Of a stretch of 64,000 bases of DNA, positions 27,448 through 37,484 are shown piece by piece. How positions within the stretch are numbered: position 1 is the stretch's first letter; the number at the start of each line of letters is the position of its first letter. The notes under the pieces are model-generated. The model did not search any database. It was not told the DNA's origin and was given only the letters and a program-made list of their open reading frames with translations. Where the stretch lies: assembly GCF_008107635.1 (NCBI RefSeq), contig NZ_SDGZ01000020.1:1-64000 (forward strand), read 5' to 3'. The position numbers and the translations under genes are program-made. Source of the DNA: Weissella muntiaci. Its GTDB lineage: Bacteria > Bacillota > Bacilli > Lactobacillales > Lactobacillaceae.

Positions 27448-28218
27448 CTACCGTGTTTTCAAAGCGAACATTGCAACACCAGCCGCAACTGCTACATTTA
27501 ATGATTCTGCTTGCCCAGTCAAAGGAATATATAGATTTTGAGTTGTCATAGTTGCTAATTCAGGCTGCATCCCCTGACCCTCATTTCCCATAATCAAAGC
27601 AAACTGGCTTTGAGCTGGAACTGTAAATAGGTCAGCAGCTGACTTATCCAATTGTGTACCATAAACGTTCATATCATTTTGTGTGAACGCCGCAGTCCAC
27701 TCTTTCAAGTCACCAACTGTCAGCGTCAAATGGAATTGGCTTCCTTGCATTGCGCGCAACGCCTTAGGTGAATATGGGTCAACCGTTCCATGTCCGAACA
27801 CAACCCCCGCATAACCGGCGGCATCAGCTGTCCGAACCATCGTTCCAATATTTCCAGGATCTTGAATTCCATCTAAGAACAACCATGCGCCATCATGAAT
27901 AAACTGTGGTGCACGAGTTGCAACAGGCAAGGTTACCTCAGCAAAAATCCCTTGTGGGGTTACCAAATCAGACAACTTCTTAGCGATCTCAATGTTAATC
28001 TCAAATACTGGTACACCCAAAGGCAATTCTTCACTATGTTGCGCCAATTGCTCAGTTGTTGCCATAATTGCGCGTAACTTACCACCATGATTGATTGCTT
28101 CTTGAACTAAATGCCAACCATCCAATAGATAAGTTTGACTGGCTTGACGGCCCTTTTTACTTTGTAATTTTTGCCAAGCTTTTACTCGGCTGCTTTGTAC
28201 TGAACTAATCTTTTCCAT
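27448..28218 (-). CDS. TrmH/SpoU family RNA 2'-O-methyltransferase
   Basis: This 256-residue SPOUT enzyme has an N-terminal substrate-binding region and the knotted C-terminal domain. The SpoU motifs are DGIQDPGNIGTMVRTADAAG (residues about 120-139), ALIMGNEGQGM and IPLTGQAESLNVAVAAGV. It methylates ribose 2'-OH on rRNA or tRNA; the exact nucleotide cannot be assigned. In many Firmicutes this gene stands just ahead of pheST, so linkage within 2 kb is expected. Confidence 0.93.
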   Translation of the reverse strand: MEKISSVQSSRVKAWQKLQSKKGRQASQTYLLDGWHLVQEAINHGGKLRAIMATTEQLAQHSEELPLGVPVFEINIEIAKKLSDLVTPQGIFAEVTLPVATRAPQFIHDGAWLFLDGIQDPGNIGTMVRTADAAGYAGVVFGHGTVDPYSPKALRAMQGSQFHLTLTVGDLKEWTAAFTQNDMNVYGTQLDKSAADLFTVPAQSQFALIMGNEGQGMQPELATMTTQNLYIPLTGQAESLNVAVAAGVAMFALKTR

Positions 28219-28269
28219 AAGTAAATTATACCTTTTTCCTTATTAAACGAGTATTAAAATGATCTCTTG

Positions 28270-28304
28270 CACAAAAAAACCGCATCCAAGCGGACGCGGT
28301 TTCT
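28270..28304 (-). terminator. Terminator of tRNA-Ser
   Basis: AAACCGC and GCGGTTT close an inner TCC/GGA stem, with a T run on the minus strand just after the tRNA. Confidence 0.8.
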
Positions 28305-28309
28305 CGAAA

Positions 28310-28398
28310 GGAGATAGAGGGATTCGAACCCACGCGCCGGTTTCCCGACCTGACGGTTTTCAAGACCGTTCCCTTCAGCCAGACTTGGGTATATCTCC
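28310..28398 (-). tRNA. tRNA-Ser (anticodon UGA)
   Basis: The 89-nt cloverleaf has acceptor arms GGAGATA (28392-28398 complement) and TATCTCC (28310-28316 complement). The anticodon loop CTTGAAA gives UGA. There is a long variable arm as required for class II tRNA-Ser and a T-arm GGGTTCGAATCCC. No CCA is encoded at the 3' end; the minus strand reads TATCTCC then TTTCG. Confidence 0.96.
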
Positions 28399-28459
28399 AT
28401 TTGTTTCTCTCACAAGAACAAATACCAATATAAGCTATTTTGCGAGCACTGTCAAGAAA

Positions 28460-28504
28460 AAACTAGCAGGCGAATAATGTTTCCATTAGACTCCTACTAG
28501 CTTT
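28460..28504 (-). terminator. Terminator of the FemX-type gene
   Basis: Arms CTAGTAGG and CCTGCTAG enclose a second hairpin TAATG-GAAA-CATTA. A T run follows on the minus strand. Confidence 0.75.
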
Positions 28505-28514
28505 TATTTTGAAA

Positions 28515-29534
28515 CTATTTATTTGGCACAACTGCGTCGTAAGTTGCCTGATCCAAGACAAGATCAATTTCGCCAATGTATTCTTGAGCACCGTCACGGA
28601 CGAAATTCCGTTTGAACTGCCAAAGACTATCTTCGACGTCTTCTTCTTCGATTCCACCTAAATCATACAAAGGCATTTTTGCATCAATGGCCCATTGGAT
28701 CATTTCAACCTGGATTGCGTAAGCTGCCCCATAGACTGGTGCATCGTCAATTGTTCCGGCATACATATACCAAACCTTAGACCCAATTTTAAAAGCAATT
28801 CCAGTTCCAATTACGGCACCTTCATAGCTAGCCCGATAGATTCGCATCAAGTCCGTTCCTTGATAGGCCTCCAACATACGCTGGAAGTAATCTTTAGGAC
28901 GGTAAGTGATTTCATGGCGTTGGCTCATAATCTCATAAGTCATAAAGAAATCATCGAGGTAACTTTGATCAAGGCCAAAGTCCACAACGATTCCATCACG
29001 GAATGGTCGACGCAACTTATTTTTAGTCTTTGAAGGCACAAAGTCAAAAGTCGTTTCGGCTTCTGGCTTTGCTGCAAGATTCATCACCATATTCAATCGT
29101 GGCTGAATCGTGGCATGCATGCCACCACTTAGGTTTCGATTACGAGTTACATAACCGCGCGCTTGTAAGGCTTCATTTAAAGCATCTGTATAAGCAATTT
29201 CTGGATCAACTCGTAAGACATAGACATTATCATTAGCTAGCAAATCCTTGGCCGTCTGCATTAGTTGATCAAACAAATCCAAGTCTGTCATATCCATTAC
29301 AGGCCCCTTTGAGGCATAAGCAAACATCTTTCCATTTGCTTGTTGGATCATCAGAATTGAAAGAGCTGCAATAATGTTATTATCAGCATCTTCCAAATAA
29401 ACATACCGGGGAGTCCAGTTTTCTTTTACTTGCGCCCAAGCCATATCTTGCGTGATTTGTGCAAATGGTGACTGACGGACAAAATCATTGTAACGGGCAA
29501 CCGCGGCTGCATCGTTCATATCTAAAAGAGGCAT
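28515..29534 (-). CDS. FemX/FemAB-type peptidoglycan bridge aminoacyltransferase
   Basis: This 339-residue protein has the double GNAT-like fold of FemABX enzymes. It has YVYLEDADNNIIAALSILM near residue 40, a central FDFVPSKTKNKLRRPFRDG basic motif, and the C-terminal AYAIQVEMIQWAIDAKMPLYDLGGIEE in pieces, close to the family signature. These enzymes add an amino acid from aminoacyl-tRNA to the lysine of lipid II. The added amino acid cannot be assigned. AGGAG lies 9 nt before the ATG. No coiled-coil arm insertion is seen, as in other short FemX forms. Confidence 0.88.
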   Translation of the reverse strand: MPLLDMNDAAAVARYNDFVRQSPFAQITQDMAWAQVKENWTPRYVYLEDADNNIIAALSILMIQQANGKMFAYASKGPVMDMTDLDLFDQLMQTAKDLLANDNVYVLRVDPEIAYTDALNEALQARGYVTRNRNLSGGMHATIQPRLNMVMNLAAKPEAETTFDFVPSKTKNKLRRPFRDGIVVDFGLDQSYLDDFFMTYEIMSQRHEITYRPKDYFQRMLEAYQGTDLMRIYRASYEGAVIGTGIAFKIGSKVWYMYAGTIDDAPVYGAAYAIQVEMIQWAIDAKMPLYDLGGIEEEDVEDSLWQFKRNFVRDGAQEYIGEIDLVLDQATYDAVVPNK

Positions 29535-29695
29535 GTAATATCACTCCTATCGGTTTCTTTATTTAATTCATTTTAGTGGGAACGCCCTCTGATATAATAA
29601 TATACCACAAGTTTTCATCAATATAAAAAGTGCCACAGTATCTCTGGAGAATCCCGGGTATTTTGAAGTAACTTAGTAGATATAGTCATTAAATA

Positions 29696-29745
29696 TAAAA
29701 GCCAAACCAATGATTTTAAAATCAAAGGTTTGGCATAGTTTTTAA
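29696..29745 (-). terminator. Terminator of glcU-like gene
   Basis: GCCAAACC (29701-29708) pairs with GGTTTGGC (29728-29735), with a TGATTTT/AAAATCA inner stem and a T run. Confidence 0.8.
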
Positions 29746-29750
29746 TTAAA

Positions 29751-30713
29751 TTATAGTGACGCAAGTTTTGAGATCATGATACCACCAAGTGCGACTAGAA
29801 TAACTCCAATCACGATGAAGACCATTTGACGCCTTGACTTACGCTCGCCCAGAATCCAGATACTTCCAAACGTACCAACAATAATTCCCATTTGTGAGAG
29901 TGTTGCGGCAGTCGCTTGACCAATATTTGGATTAGCAGCAGAGATAAACATAAAGACATTTCCAATTGCCCATACCACACCGGTAATCATATTACGCCAA
30001 GTTGCCTTAGCAAATAGCTCCTTCTCCTTCATAAAGAAGATCACAATGATTAGGGCTCCAACAACCTGACCGATTGACTGCGGTCCGACAATTGAAGTCA
30101 TGTAGTATAGTCCGTCAGCTGAGCCACTTGGTCCAGCCTTTAGGCTCGCAGAAATGTAGCCGATCTTAGCTAATAAATTAGGAAAGACGAAGTACATCAT
30201 ATAACCTAAGGTTGAAATGAACATTGCCAAAAGTCCCGCCGACCAGCTAAACTCTGCATTCATCTTCTTAGGCGCATTTGCATCAGGGATTGATGTGAAA
30301 TAAGCCCCTAAGACAACCATTGCGATTGCAATTAAACCGAATATCCACATTCTTGAAGTCTTCCAGTCTCCTAGGACCGCAGCAGCCATAATCGCATTGA
30401 AGATGATCTGACCAGCCGTTGAGATTGGGTTTCCAATTGATACTCCCAGCTTTTTGAAACCAATGAACTGACCAGCAGTTCCAACAGCCCAAAATAGCCC
30501 TGAAACACCCCCAACAATCCAAATGCGTGGGTTAAATGCATAATCACTACCCGCAGCTGGCAATACATAAATGAACATGGTTCCCAAACCAAAAACGAGG
30601 GCTCCCAATGTCATTCCTAATGTTCCTTGGGCAGCCGAACCACCCATTTTTGTAGTAACAATTCCTACTGATCCCCAAGCAATTGCTGGAATCAGTGCAA
30701 TTAAAATTGACAT
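29751..30713 (-). CDS. GlcU-type glucose/sugar uptake permease (GRP family)
   Basis: This 320-residue permease has ten predicted helices. The opening LIALIPAIAWGSVGIVTTKMGG and inner repeat ISNxxxGQ-like region GVSIGNPISTAGQ identify the glucose/ribose porter (GRP) branch of the drug/metabolite superfamily, as Bacillus GlcU. It imports sugar by proton symport. With the cytosolic glucokinase elsewhere in the window it could support non-PTS glucose use. A cre-like site lies upstream. Confidence 0.88.
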   Translation of the reverse strand: MSILIALIPAIAWGSVGIVTTKMGGSAAQGTLGMTLGALVFGLGTMFIYVLPAAGSDYAFNPRIWIVGGVSGLFWAVGTAGQFIGFKKLGVSIGNPISTAGQIIFNAIMAAAVLGDWKTSRMWIFGLIAIAMVVLGAYFTSIPDANAPKKMNAEFSWSAGLLAMFISTLGYMMYFVFPNLLAKIGYISASLKAGPSGSADGLYYMTSIVGPQSIGQVVGALIIVIFFMKEKELFAKATWRNMITGVVWAIGNVFMFISAANPNIGQATAATLSQMGIIVGTFGSIWILGERKSRRQMVFIVIGVILVALGGIMISKLASL

Positions 30714-30769
30714 ATTTAAAACCTTTCACTAAACAATTAATAGTAACAACGGAGTTTATAATACAATAA

Positions 30770-30783
30770 ATAAAACGCTTTCA
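30770..30783. promoter_or_regulatory. cre-like site upstream of glcU-like gene
   Basis: On the minus strand TGAAAGCGTTTTAT fits the CcpA consensus TGWAANCGNTNWCA at 12 of 14 positions. It lies about 60 nt upstream of the start and just upstream of a TATTAT -10-like hexamer. Carbon catabolite control is inferred. Confidence 0.5.
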
Positions 30784-30993
30784 CAAGCTTTCCAATTGAA
30801 TTTTTTCCTTTATTTAGGTATTTATCAATAACCATCAAAAACATTATCGGGCAAAAACCATTGTTTATATATACATTTAACTAAAGTCTTTATAAATCCT
30901 TTTGGGTTATCACTTACCATTTTTAATCAACTCTACTCATAAAAAAACAATGCCACTATCCAGTAGCATCGTTTTATAGAGTTAAACTTCTAG

Positions 30994-32109
30994 TTATTCC
31001 GGATTTTGACCAGCTAATTTCCAGCGTAAGTAGCCATTAATAAACGGATCCAAATCACCATCCATCACTGCTTGTGGGTTTCCCGATTCCTGACCAGAAC
31101 GGTGATCTTTTACCATCCGATATGGTTGGAAGACGTAAGAGCGGATCTGTGACCCCCAGCCGTTCTCCATCTGATCGCCTGAGATGGCCGCCCGCTCTGC
31201 TTCTTTTCGATCAACCTCAAGTTGATAAAGCTTGGCTTTCAACATTCCATACGCTGTATCTTTATTTTGAAACTGTGATCGCTGTTGCTGTGAGGCAACA
31301 ACGATTCCCGTTGGAATGTGCGTCAGGCGTACCGCTGAAGAAGTCTTATTGATGTGCTGTCCTCCAGCACCAGAGGCCCGATATACATCCATTTTCACAT
31401 CTGCTGGATTAATATCAATTTCAACTGAGTCATCCAATTCCGGCATCACGTCGATTGAGACGAAGGAAGTGTGCCGCCGACCTGCTGAATCGAATGGCGA
31501 GATTCTAACAAAGCGATGCACTCCCCGTTCCGAACGTAAATAACCGTAAGCGTTATGTCCGCTAATCATCAAGGTTGCTGAATCAATCCCCGCAACATCC
31601 CCAGGATGATAATCCATTAGTTCCACCTTGAAGCCGTGCTTCTCGGCCCAACGTGTATACATTCGTTGTAGATTAGCGCCCCAATCAGCGGACTCAGTCC
31701 CACCCGACCCTGGATGAATCTCAAGAATGGCATTATTGGCGTCATAGGGCTCATTCAACAGTTGCGCCAAGCGATAACTCTCTAAATCAGCCGTGAGTTG
31801 GGCTAATTCTGTCTCCATCTCTGACTGCATTTCCTCATCAGGTAATTCAGCCAACAGTTCTAAGGCAGTCGTAACATTATCAACGCCATTAATTAAGTTC
31901 AAATAGTCATCTCGGCGCCCCTTCAAAAGATTGTTTGCATCAATTACCTTTTGGGCTGCTACATTATCATTCCAAAAATTTCCTTCGGCCATTTGATTCT
32001 CATTAGCCGCAATCTCATCATTTAACGCATCTAAGTCCAGAGATTCGCCGAATTTGACAATTTCGTCGTTCATTTCATTTAATTGGTGCCGTGCTTCTGA
32101 AAGCTCCAT
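30994..32109 (-). CDS. prfB: Peptide chain release factor 2
   Basis: This 371-residue RF2 terminates translation at UAA and UGA. The stop-reading tripeptide SPF is in VRISPFDSAGRR, and the catalytic GGQ in GAGGQHINKT. The reading frame runs unbroken from the ATG: where many prfB genes have the in-frame UGA (CTTTGAC) frameshift site near codon 25, this gene reads CTG GAC TTA. GGAGG precedes the ATG by 6 nt. It lies 155 nt downstream of secA. Confidence 0.97.
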   Translation of the reverse strand: MELSEARHQLNEMNDEIVKFGESLDLDALNDEIAANENQMAEGNFWNDNVAAQKVIDANNLLKGRRDDYLNLINGVDNVTTALELLAELPDEEMQSEMETELAQLTADLESYRLAQLLNEPYDANNAILEIHPGSGGTESADWGANLQRMYTRWAEKHGFKVELMDYHPGDVAGIDSATLMISGHNAYGYLRSERGVHRFVRISPFDSAGRRHTSFVSIDVMPELDDSVEIDINPADVKMDVYRASGAGGQHINKTSSAVRLTHIPTGIVVASQQQRSQFQNKDTAYGMLKAKLYQLEVDRKEAERAAISGDQMENGWGSQIRSYVFQPYRMVKDHRSGQESGNPQAVMDGDLDPFINGYLRWKLAGQNPE

Positions 32110-32174
32110 TATGGACCTCCTCTATCTTTTATGTATCGGGGTGCCTAACACCCACTCTATTACTAAGCCTAAAA

Positions 32175-32212
32175 GGCGAATGACTCCTAATTCGTTTAGG
32201 TAATCACTCGCC
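32175..32212 (-). other. Large hairpin between secA and prfB
   Basis: Minus-strand GGCGAGTGA pairs with TCATTCGCC, enclosing a CCTAA/TTAGG stem, then TTTTAGG. It may be a weak terminator or attenuator lowering prfB relative to secA. A further hairpin GGGTG-TTAGG-CACCC lies at about 32140-32156. Confidence 0.5.
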
Positions 32213-32264
32213 CTTCAGCTTTAAACATCCTGCTAAACATTTTAATTCAGCGTTATATTATTTT

Positions 32265-34628
32265 TTACCGTAGATTTTGACGAATTTCTGCCTTCATGAA
32301 CAAGCGTGTGACATCATATTCAATCCCAGCAATCATTTCCTCAAACATCCGGAAACCTTCATTTTGATATTCGATCAATGGGTTCAATTGACCATAACCA
32401 CGTAGTTGAATAGCATCTCGCAACTCATTCATTGCTTCCATATGATCAGTCCATTGCGCATCAGAAACTCGCAAGATTACCACACGTGCGAATTGCAAAA
32501 GTTGAGCAGGATCTGACAATTGCTTTTCCTTAGCTGCATAGACACCCTTGGCAATTGCATACAAGTAATCTTCAATTTCCTTTTGTGTCTTGTTCTGTAA
32601 GTCTTCAACTGTTACTGTACCTTCAACTGTCAAAATCGCACCCGCAAAATCAACAATTGGTCCCAATTCCCATTCTTCAGGCTTGCCGATTGTATGTGAA
32701 TCAACCACTCGATTGATTGTCCGCTCGACCATTGGCATCAAGACATCGACTAATGTATCTTCTTCCTCGATTACTTGGTTACGGTTATCGTAGAAGGTGT
32801 TTCGTTGTTGCGACATAACATCATCGTACTGCAAAACGTTTTTACGTGAATCATAATTATTACCTTCAACACGTCGTTGAGCAGATTCCACTGAGCGTGT
32901 GATCAAACGATTGCGAATCACTGAGTCAGACTCATCCAAATTCATACGTTCCATCATTAAGCGAATTCGCTCACCACCAAAACGGATCATCAAGTCGTCT
33001 TCCAAAGATAGGAAGAATTGTGAATAACCATTATCACCTTGACGGCCGGCACGACCACGAAGCTGATTATCAATTCGTCGTGACTCATGGCGTTCAGTAC
33101 CAATAACGGCCAGGCCGCCCAATTGAGCGACGCCAGGGCCAAGCTTAATATCAGTTCCACGTCCGGCCATGTTGGTAGCGATTGTAACAGCACCACGTTG
33201 TCCGGCGTTTGCGATGATTTCAGCTTCACGCGCGTGGTTCTTGGCATTCAAAACGTTATGCGCCACACCAGCTTGATCCAACATCTGTGACAGCATTTCT
33301 GACGTCTCAACCGCCACTGTACCAATCAACATTGGTTGCCCGTTATCATGCAACTTCTTGATTAACTCAACGACAGCCCCAAACTTTGCCCGCAATGAAG
33401 GGTACAACAAATCTTGTTCATCATGCCGTCGAACAGGTCGATTAGTTGGGATCGTGATAATTTCCATATTGTAAATCTCACGGAATTCCTCAGCTTCAGT
33501 TTTGGCTGTACCGGTCATACCGGATAGCTTCTTATAGCGTCGGAACAAATTTTGATAAGTAATCGACGCCATAGCACGATTATCTTCTTGTAGTTGAACC
33601 TGCTCTTTGGCCTCCAACGCTTGGTGCAAACCATCTGAGAACCGACGTCCCTCTTGAATTCGACCTGAGAAAGAGTCAACTAACACAACTTCACCATCAC
33701 GAATAACATAATCTTTATTGTTATCCATCGTGTAATTGGCACGTAAGGCTTGATCAATGTGGTGCGTCAATGCCGTATTTGAAGCCCCATACAGGTTATC
33801 CAAATTAAAGTAACGTTCAGCCTTTGCGATCCCTTCATCTTGTAGCAGAACTGTCTTTGCTTCCAAATCAACCTTGAAATCAACTTCATCGGTCAATGAC
33901 TTAACAAAACGATCAGCACGGATGTATAGCTGGGTATTCTCTTGTTCTGGCGCACCCGAAATGATCAATGGTGTTCGTGCTTCATCAATCAAAATTGAAT
34001 CAGTTTCATCAACCAAGGCAAAATTCAAAGGACGTTGGACACGTTCTTCTTTCGTTGCCACCATGTTATCACGCAAATAATCAAATCCAATTTCTGAGTT
34101 AGTTGAATAAGTAATATCAGCATGATATGCTTCGCGCTTCTCAGCCGCTGATTTCTCAGATGTGTTGATTCCGACTGTTAATCCTAGCCATTGATACAAC
34201 TCACCCATTTCCTCACCATCACGAGCAGCCAAATATTCATTAACTGTAACAACGTGAACTCCTTCGGCTGGTAGGGCATTCAAATAAACCGCCATTGTGG
34301 CCGTCAATGTCTTTCCTTCACCAGTTCGCATTTCAGAAATGTTTCCACCATGTAAGACCGCTGAACCCATAATTTGAACTCGGAATGGGAACAATCCCAA
34401 GACACGCTTTGCACCTTCCCGTACAACCGCAAATGCCTCTGGTAGGATGTCATCCAATGACTTACCCTCTGCTAATAGTTGACGGAAATATGGTGTCTTT
34501 GCTTGTAACTCTGCATCACTCAACGATGCCATATCATCTTGAAATGCCTCAACTTGATCGGCTAACCGATTCAAACGGAGCATCTCCTTTTTATCATTCT
34601 CTATAATATTACGTAATGGATTTGCCAT
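32265..34628 (-). CDS. secA: Preprotein translocase ATPase SecA
   Basis: This 787-residue motor drives export through SecYEG. Walker A region [12 protein letters not shown] is near residue 100. The DEAD-like [17 protein letters not shown] and [13 protein letters not shown] follow, with helicase motifs [12 protein letters not shown] and [11 protein letters not shown]. The protein stops after [11 protein letters not shown] and therefore lacks the C-terminal linker and CXCX8C(H/C) zinc domain of the 841-residue Bacillus enzyme. Single chromosomal operon with prfB. Confidence 0.97.
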   Translation of the reverse strand: MANPLRNIIENDKKEMLRLNRLADQVEAFQDDMASLSDAELQAKTPYFRQLLAEGKSLDDILPEAFAVVREGAKRVLGLFPFRVQIMGSAVLHGGNISEMRTGEGKTLTATMAVYLNALPAEGVHVVTVNEYLAARDGEEMGELYQWLGLTVGINTSEKSAAEKREAYHADITYSTNSEIGFDYLRDNMVATKEERVQRPLNFALVDETDSILIDEARTPLIISGAPEQENTQLYIRADRFVKSLTDEVDFKVDLEAKTVLLQDEGIAKAERYFNLDNLYGASNTALTHHIDQALRANYTMDNNKDYVIRDGEVVLVDSFSGRIQEGRRFSDGLHQALEAKEQVQLQEDNRAMASITYQNLFRRYKKLSGMTGTAKTEAEEFREIYNMEIITIPTNRPVRRHDEQDLLYPSLRAKFGAVVELIKKLHDNGQPMLIGTVAVETSEMLSQMLDQAGVAHNVLNAKNHAREAEIIANAGQRGAVTIATNMAGRGTDIKLGPGVAQLGGLAVIGTERHESRRIDNQLRGRAGRQGDNGYSQFFLSLEDDLMIRFGGERIRLMMERMNLDESDSVIRNRLITRSVESAQRRVEGNNYDSRKNVLQYDDVMSQQRNTFYDNRNQVIEEEDTLVDVLMPMVERTINRVVDSHTIGKPEEWELGPIVDFAGAILTVEGTVTVEDLQNKTQKEIEDYLYAIAKGVYAAKEKQLSDPAQLLQFARVVILRVSDAQWTDHMEAMNELRDAIQLRGYGQLNPLIEYQNEGFRMFEEMIAGIEYDVTRLFMKAEIRQNLR

Positions 34629-34724
34629 TCTTTTTTCCCTCTGTCAGTTGGTCAGGTTTGACCAGTATAGTCTATTAAATTTTAACATAAATTAGCCCTA
34701 GACTACAAAGATACATATTTGACA

Positions 34725-34778
34725 CGATAAAAAACCAAATCACTATATCCTCAATGGAAAAGTAATTTGGTTTTATTT
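34725..34778 (-). terminator. Terminator of gltX
   Basis: AAAACCAAATCACT pairs with AGTAATTTGGTTTT around a 16-nt loop, with T runs in both directions. Confidence 0.8.
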
Positions 34779-34791
34779 TTTATATCGGAAA

Positions 34792-36282
34792 TTAAAAGAA
34801 CTCTTGGATGTTCGCAATCGCTTGTTCACGTCCCAGCAATTCAATCAAGTCACCCAGGTTAGGGCCATCCTCTTGACGGGTCGTTGCAATTCGCAGTGGA
34901 TTCCACAACGCACGTCCCTTAATACCCAATTCGTTTTGAACAGCTCGAATCGCTTGCAAAATATCGACCGATAAGAAGACTGGCATCTCAGCCAACTTCT
35001 TAGCAAACAACTCTAGAGCTGGCTTGGCAGTTTCAGCTTCCATCCACTCTTTTGCAGATGCAGGAATCGCATCTGCCGCTGGCATCTCGAAGAAGACTGG
35101 TTTAACTAATTCAACAATTTCAGATGTATATGAAACACCGTCTTTGTAGATATTGATTACTGAGCGTAGCCACTGCATCCGTTCAGTCGTCAACTCTTCA
35201 GCAGTTATTACACCTGCTGTGATCAAATTTTCAACCATTTGTGCAAATACACGTGGCTCATCAGCTTTTTTAATCCACTGATTATTAACCCATGCTAATT
35301 TCTTACTATCGAATTTGGCCGGTGATTTTGACAAACGTTGCTCGTCAAAAATCTTCACCAATTGTTGCTTAGTAAAGATTTCGTCTGTCCCAACTGGCGC
35401 CCATCCTAGCATAACAATGAAGTTCAACATTGCCTCAGGCAAGTATCCCAAATTACGGTACTGCTCAATAAATTGCAAAATTGTCTCATCGCGCTTAGAT
35501 AGCTTCTTACCTGTTTCAGAATTAACAATCAAAGTCATGTGGCCAAAGACCGGTGCCTCCCATTCAAAGGCGTCATAGATCATTAATTGCTTAGGTGTAT
35601 TAGACACGTGATCATCACCACGCAAAACGTGTGAGATTTCCATCAGATGATCATCGACAACTACGGCAAAGTTATAGGTCGGCATTCCATCAGCCTTTTG
35701 AATAACCCAGTCCCCACCAATTTGGTTAGCCCCAATTTCAATGTGTCCTTTAACGATATCTTCCCAAGCATATGTCTTTTCCATGGGAACACGGAAACGA
35801 ACAACCGGCTTCAAACCTTTTGCCTCAGCCTCGGCTTGCATGGTACTAATTTCAGCCTCTGACATATTTGCATATTCGTAAACATAATGTGGTGCTTGCT
35901 TGGCTGCGATTTGCGCCTCGCGTTCAGCCGTAAGTTCTTCAGAGGTCTTATATGACTTATAAGCCAAACCCTTATCCAACAATTCTTGAACAAGTGGCTT
36001 ATAAATCTCCAACCGTTCTGATTGACGGTACGGACCATACGCACCTGGGTTAGCTGGTGACTCATCCCAATCTAGACCAAGCCAAGCTAAATTATCCAGT
36101 TGAGATTGTTCACCATCGGCAACATTCCGCGCTGTATCTGTATCTTCAATTCGAATAATAAACTCACCCTTATTATGCCGAGCATATAACCAATTGAATA
36201 ATGCTGTCCGGGCATTTCCGATATGCAAATGTCCGGTTGGTGATGGTGCATAACGCACACGTACTTTTTTCTTGTCAGCCAT
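34792..36282 (-). CDS. gltX: Glutamyl-tRNA synthetase
   Basis: This 496-residue class I synthetase charges tRNA-Glu. The HIGH motif is in [16 protein letters not shown] and the KMSKS equivalent is KLSKRDE. An anticodon-binding domain follows. The start at 36282 has GAGGAG 7 nt upstream; an in-frame ATG seven codons earlier contains that site. The lack of glutaminyl-tRNA synthetase cannot be checked here. Monocistronic, upstream of secA. Confidence 0.97.
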   Translation of the reverse strand: MADKKKVRVRYAPSPTGHLHIGNARTALFNWLYARHNKGEFIIRIEDTDTARNVADGEQSQLDNLAWLGLDWDESPANPGAYGPYRQSERLEIYKPLVQELLDKGLAYKSYKTSEELTAEREAQIAAKQAPHYVYEYANMSEAEISTMQAEAEAKGLKPVVRFRVPMEKTYAWEDIVKGHIEIGANQIGGDWVIQKADGMPTYNFAVVVDDHLMEISHVLRGDDHVSNTPKQLMIYDAFEWEAPVFGHMTLIVNSETGKKLSKRDETILQFIEQYRNLGYLPEAMLNFIVMLGWAPVGTDEIFTKQQLVKIFDEQRLSKSPAKFDSKKLAWVNNQWIKKADEPRVFAQMVENLITAGVITAEELTTERMQWLRSVINIYKDGVSYTSEIVELVKPVFFEMPAADAIPASAKEWMEAETAKPALELFAKKLAEMPVFLSVDILQAIRAVQNELGIKGRALWNPLRIATTRQEDGPNLGDLIELLGREQAIANIQEFF

Positions 36283-36362
36283 GAAATCGCTCCTCATTGA
36301 CAATGTCTTTTTTATAACTATTTTCTAATATAGCACAATCTAGCCGTTTCCGGCTGGTTACT

Positions 36363-37469
36363 TTACTTTTGAACCAAATTACCGAAGATCATCCGTCCAG
36401 CGTCCGTCTGCAACGATGACGTTACTTCAACAGTCACGTTTTCTTGCAAATGATCTCGTCCATCTTCAACCACAATCATTGTCCCATCATCAAGATAACC
36501 AACTGCTTGTTTACGCTCAGTTCCATTTCGAACCAATTGAACTCGCATTTTATCGCCCACAACAACCCGCGGACGTAGGGCGCCCGCCAGTTCATTGATA
36601 TTCAGCACATCAACATTTTGGAAGGTGACTACCTTGTTCAGATTATAATCATTTGTCACTAAAATTCCGTTAACGTCTTTTGCCAAGCGGATTAATTTCT
36701 CATCGACCTCTTTAATATCATCATAGTCGCCTTCCCACATCTCCAAAGGCATTGCATCCGTCTCACGGAGTTCATTTAAAATATCCAACCCCCGTCGTCC
36801 ACGAACCCGCTTAATTGATTCGCCAGCATCAGCGATATACTGCAGTTCATAGAGCACAAAGTTTGGTACTAACAGCGTTCCTTCAATGAAGCCAGTCCGA
36901 ACTAAATCAGCAATTCGTCCGTCAATCAAGATGTTTGTATCTAGGATCTTATAATGATGATAATTAGTTTCTTCATCCGTCAGCAGGTCACTACTATTAT
37001 CTGACTTCCGTGGACGAACCCGAGTACGTTTTGTTAACGTCGGAATCAAACTCCGCCACTCTTCAATGCGTGTTGAGCCCAGTCTGAAACCTAAATAACC
37101 GAATAATACCAACAAAATAACTGGAATAACTGCACTTAAAAAGAAATTATTCGTTCGCGTTAATGGTGTTGAGATCAACACAGCAAAAGCTAGTCCGATG
37201 ATCGTCGTAACTGATGAAACCAACAACGTAATTGGCGATTGCTTATTCAAAAACACCTCGATTTGATGAACACCACGATCAACAAGTTTCCAACTATATA
37301 TGCCAATCACAAAAAAGATTGCCGCACCAATTACAAAGTTACTGATTGGATTATTCAACCATAGTAAAGGTTGAATATTAAAAATCCGCCATAAAATTGG
37401 CAGGATTGAAATCGCCAAGCCACCACCAACTAAGGCGTAGCCACCTAAAATTAATCGTTTCCTTAACAT
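36363..37469 (-). CDS. PIN-TRAM domain membrane protein (YacL type)
   Basis: This 368-residue protein has four N-terminal transmembrane helices (residues 8-145), a PIN nuclease-like domain starting ILDTNILIDGRIADL (about 190) with acidic residues in GILVTNDYNLNKV, and a C-terminal TRAM RNA-binding domain. YacL proteins are membrane-bound, probably RNases; the substrate is unknown. It lies 15 nt after radA, the conserved radA-yacL-gltX order of Firmicutes. Confidence 0.94.
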   Translation of the reverse strand: MLRKRLILGGYALVGGGLAISILPILWRIFNIQPLLWLNNPISNFVIGAAIFFVIGIYSWKLVDRGVHQIEVFLNKQSPITLLVSSVTTIIGLAFAVLISTPLTRTNNFFLSAVIPVILLVLFGYLGFRLGSTRIEEWRSLIPTLTKRTRVRPRKSDNSSDLLTDEETNYHHYKILDTNILIDGRIADLVRTGFIEGTLLVPNFVLYELQYIADAGESIKRVRGRRGLDILNELRETDAMPLEMWEGDYDDIKEVDEKLIRLAKDVNGILVTNDYNLNKVVTFQNVDVLNINELAGALRPRVVVGDKMRVQLVRNGTERKQAVGYLDDGTMIVVEDGRDHLQENVTVEVTSSLQTDAGRMIFGNLVQK

Positions 37470-37484
37470 AGCTGCTCCACTCTT

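Noticed and set aside
30283-30729. Short minus-strand frames inside the GlcU gene in other frames
   Set aside because: Low-complexity out-of-frame reading of a membrane protein; no RBS.
36340-36357. TAGCCG-GAAA-CGGCTA hairpin between gltX and yacL as terminator
   Set aside because: Stem is short and there is no T run on either strand; left unassigned.
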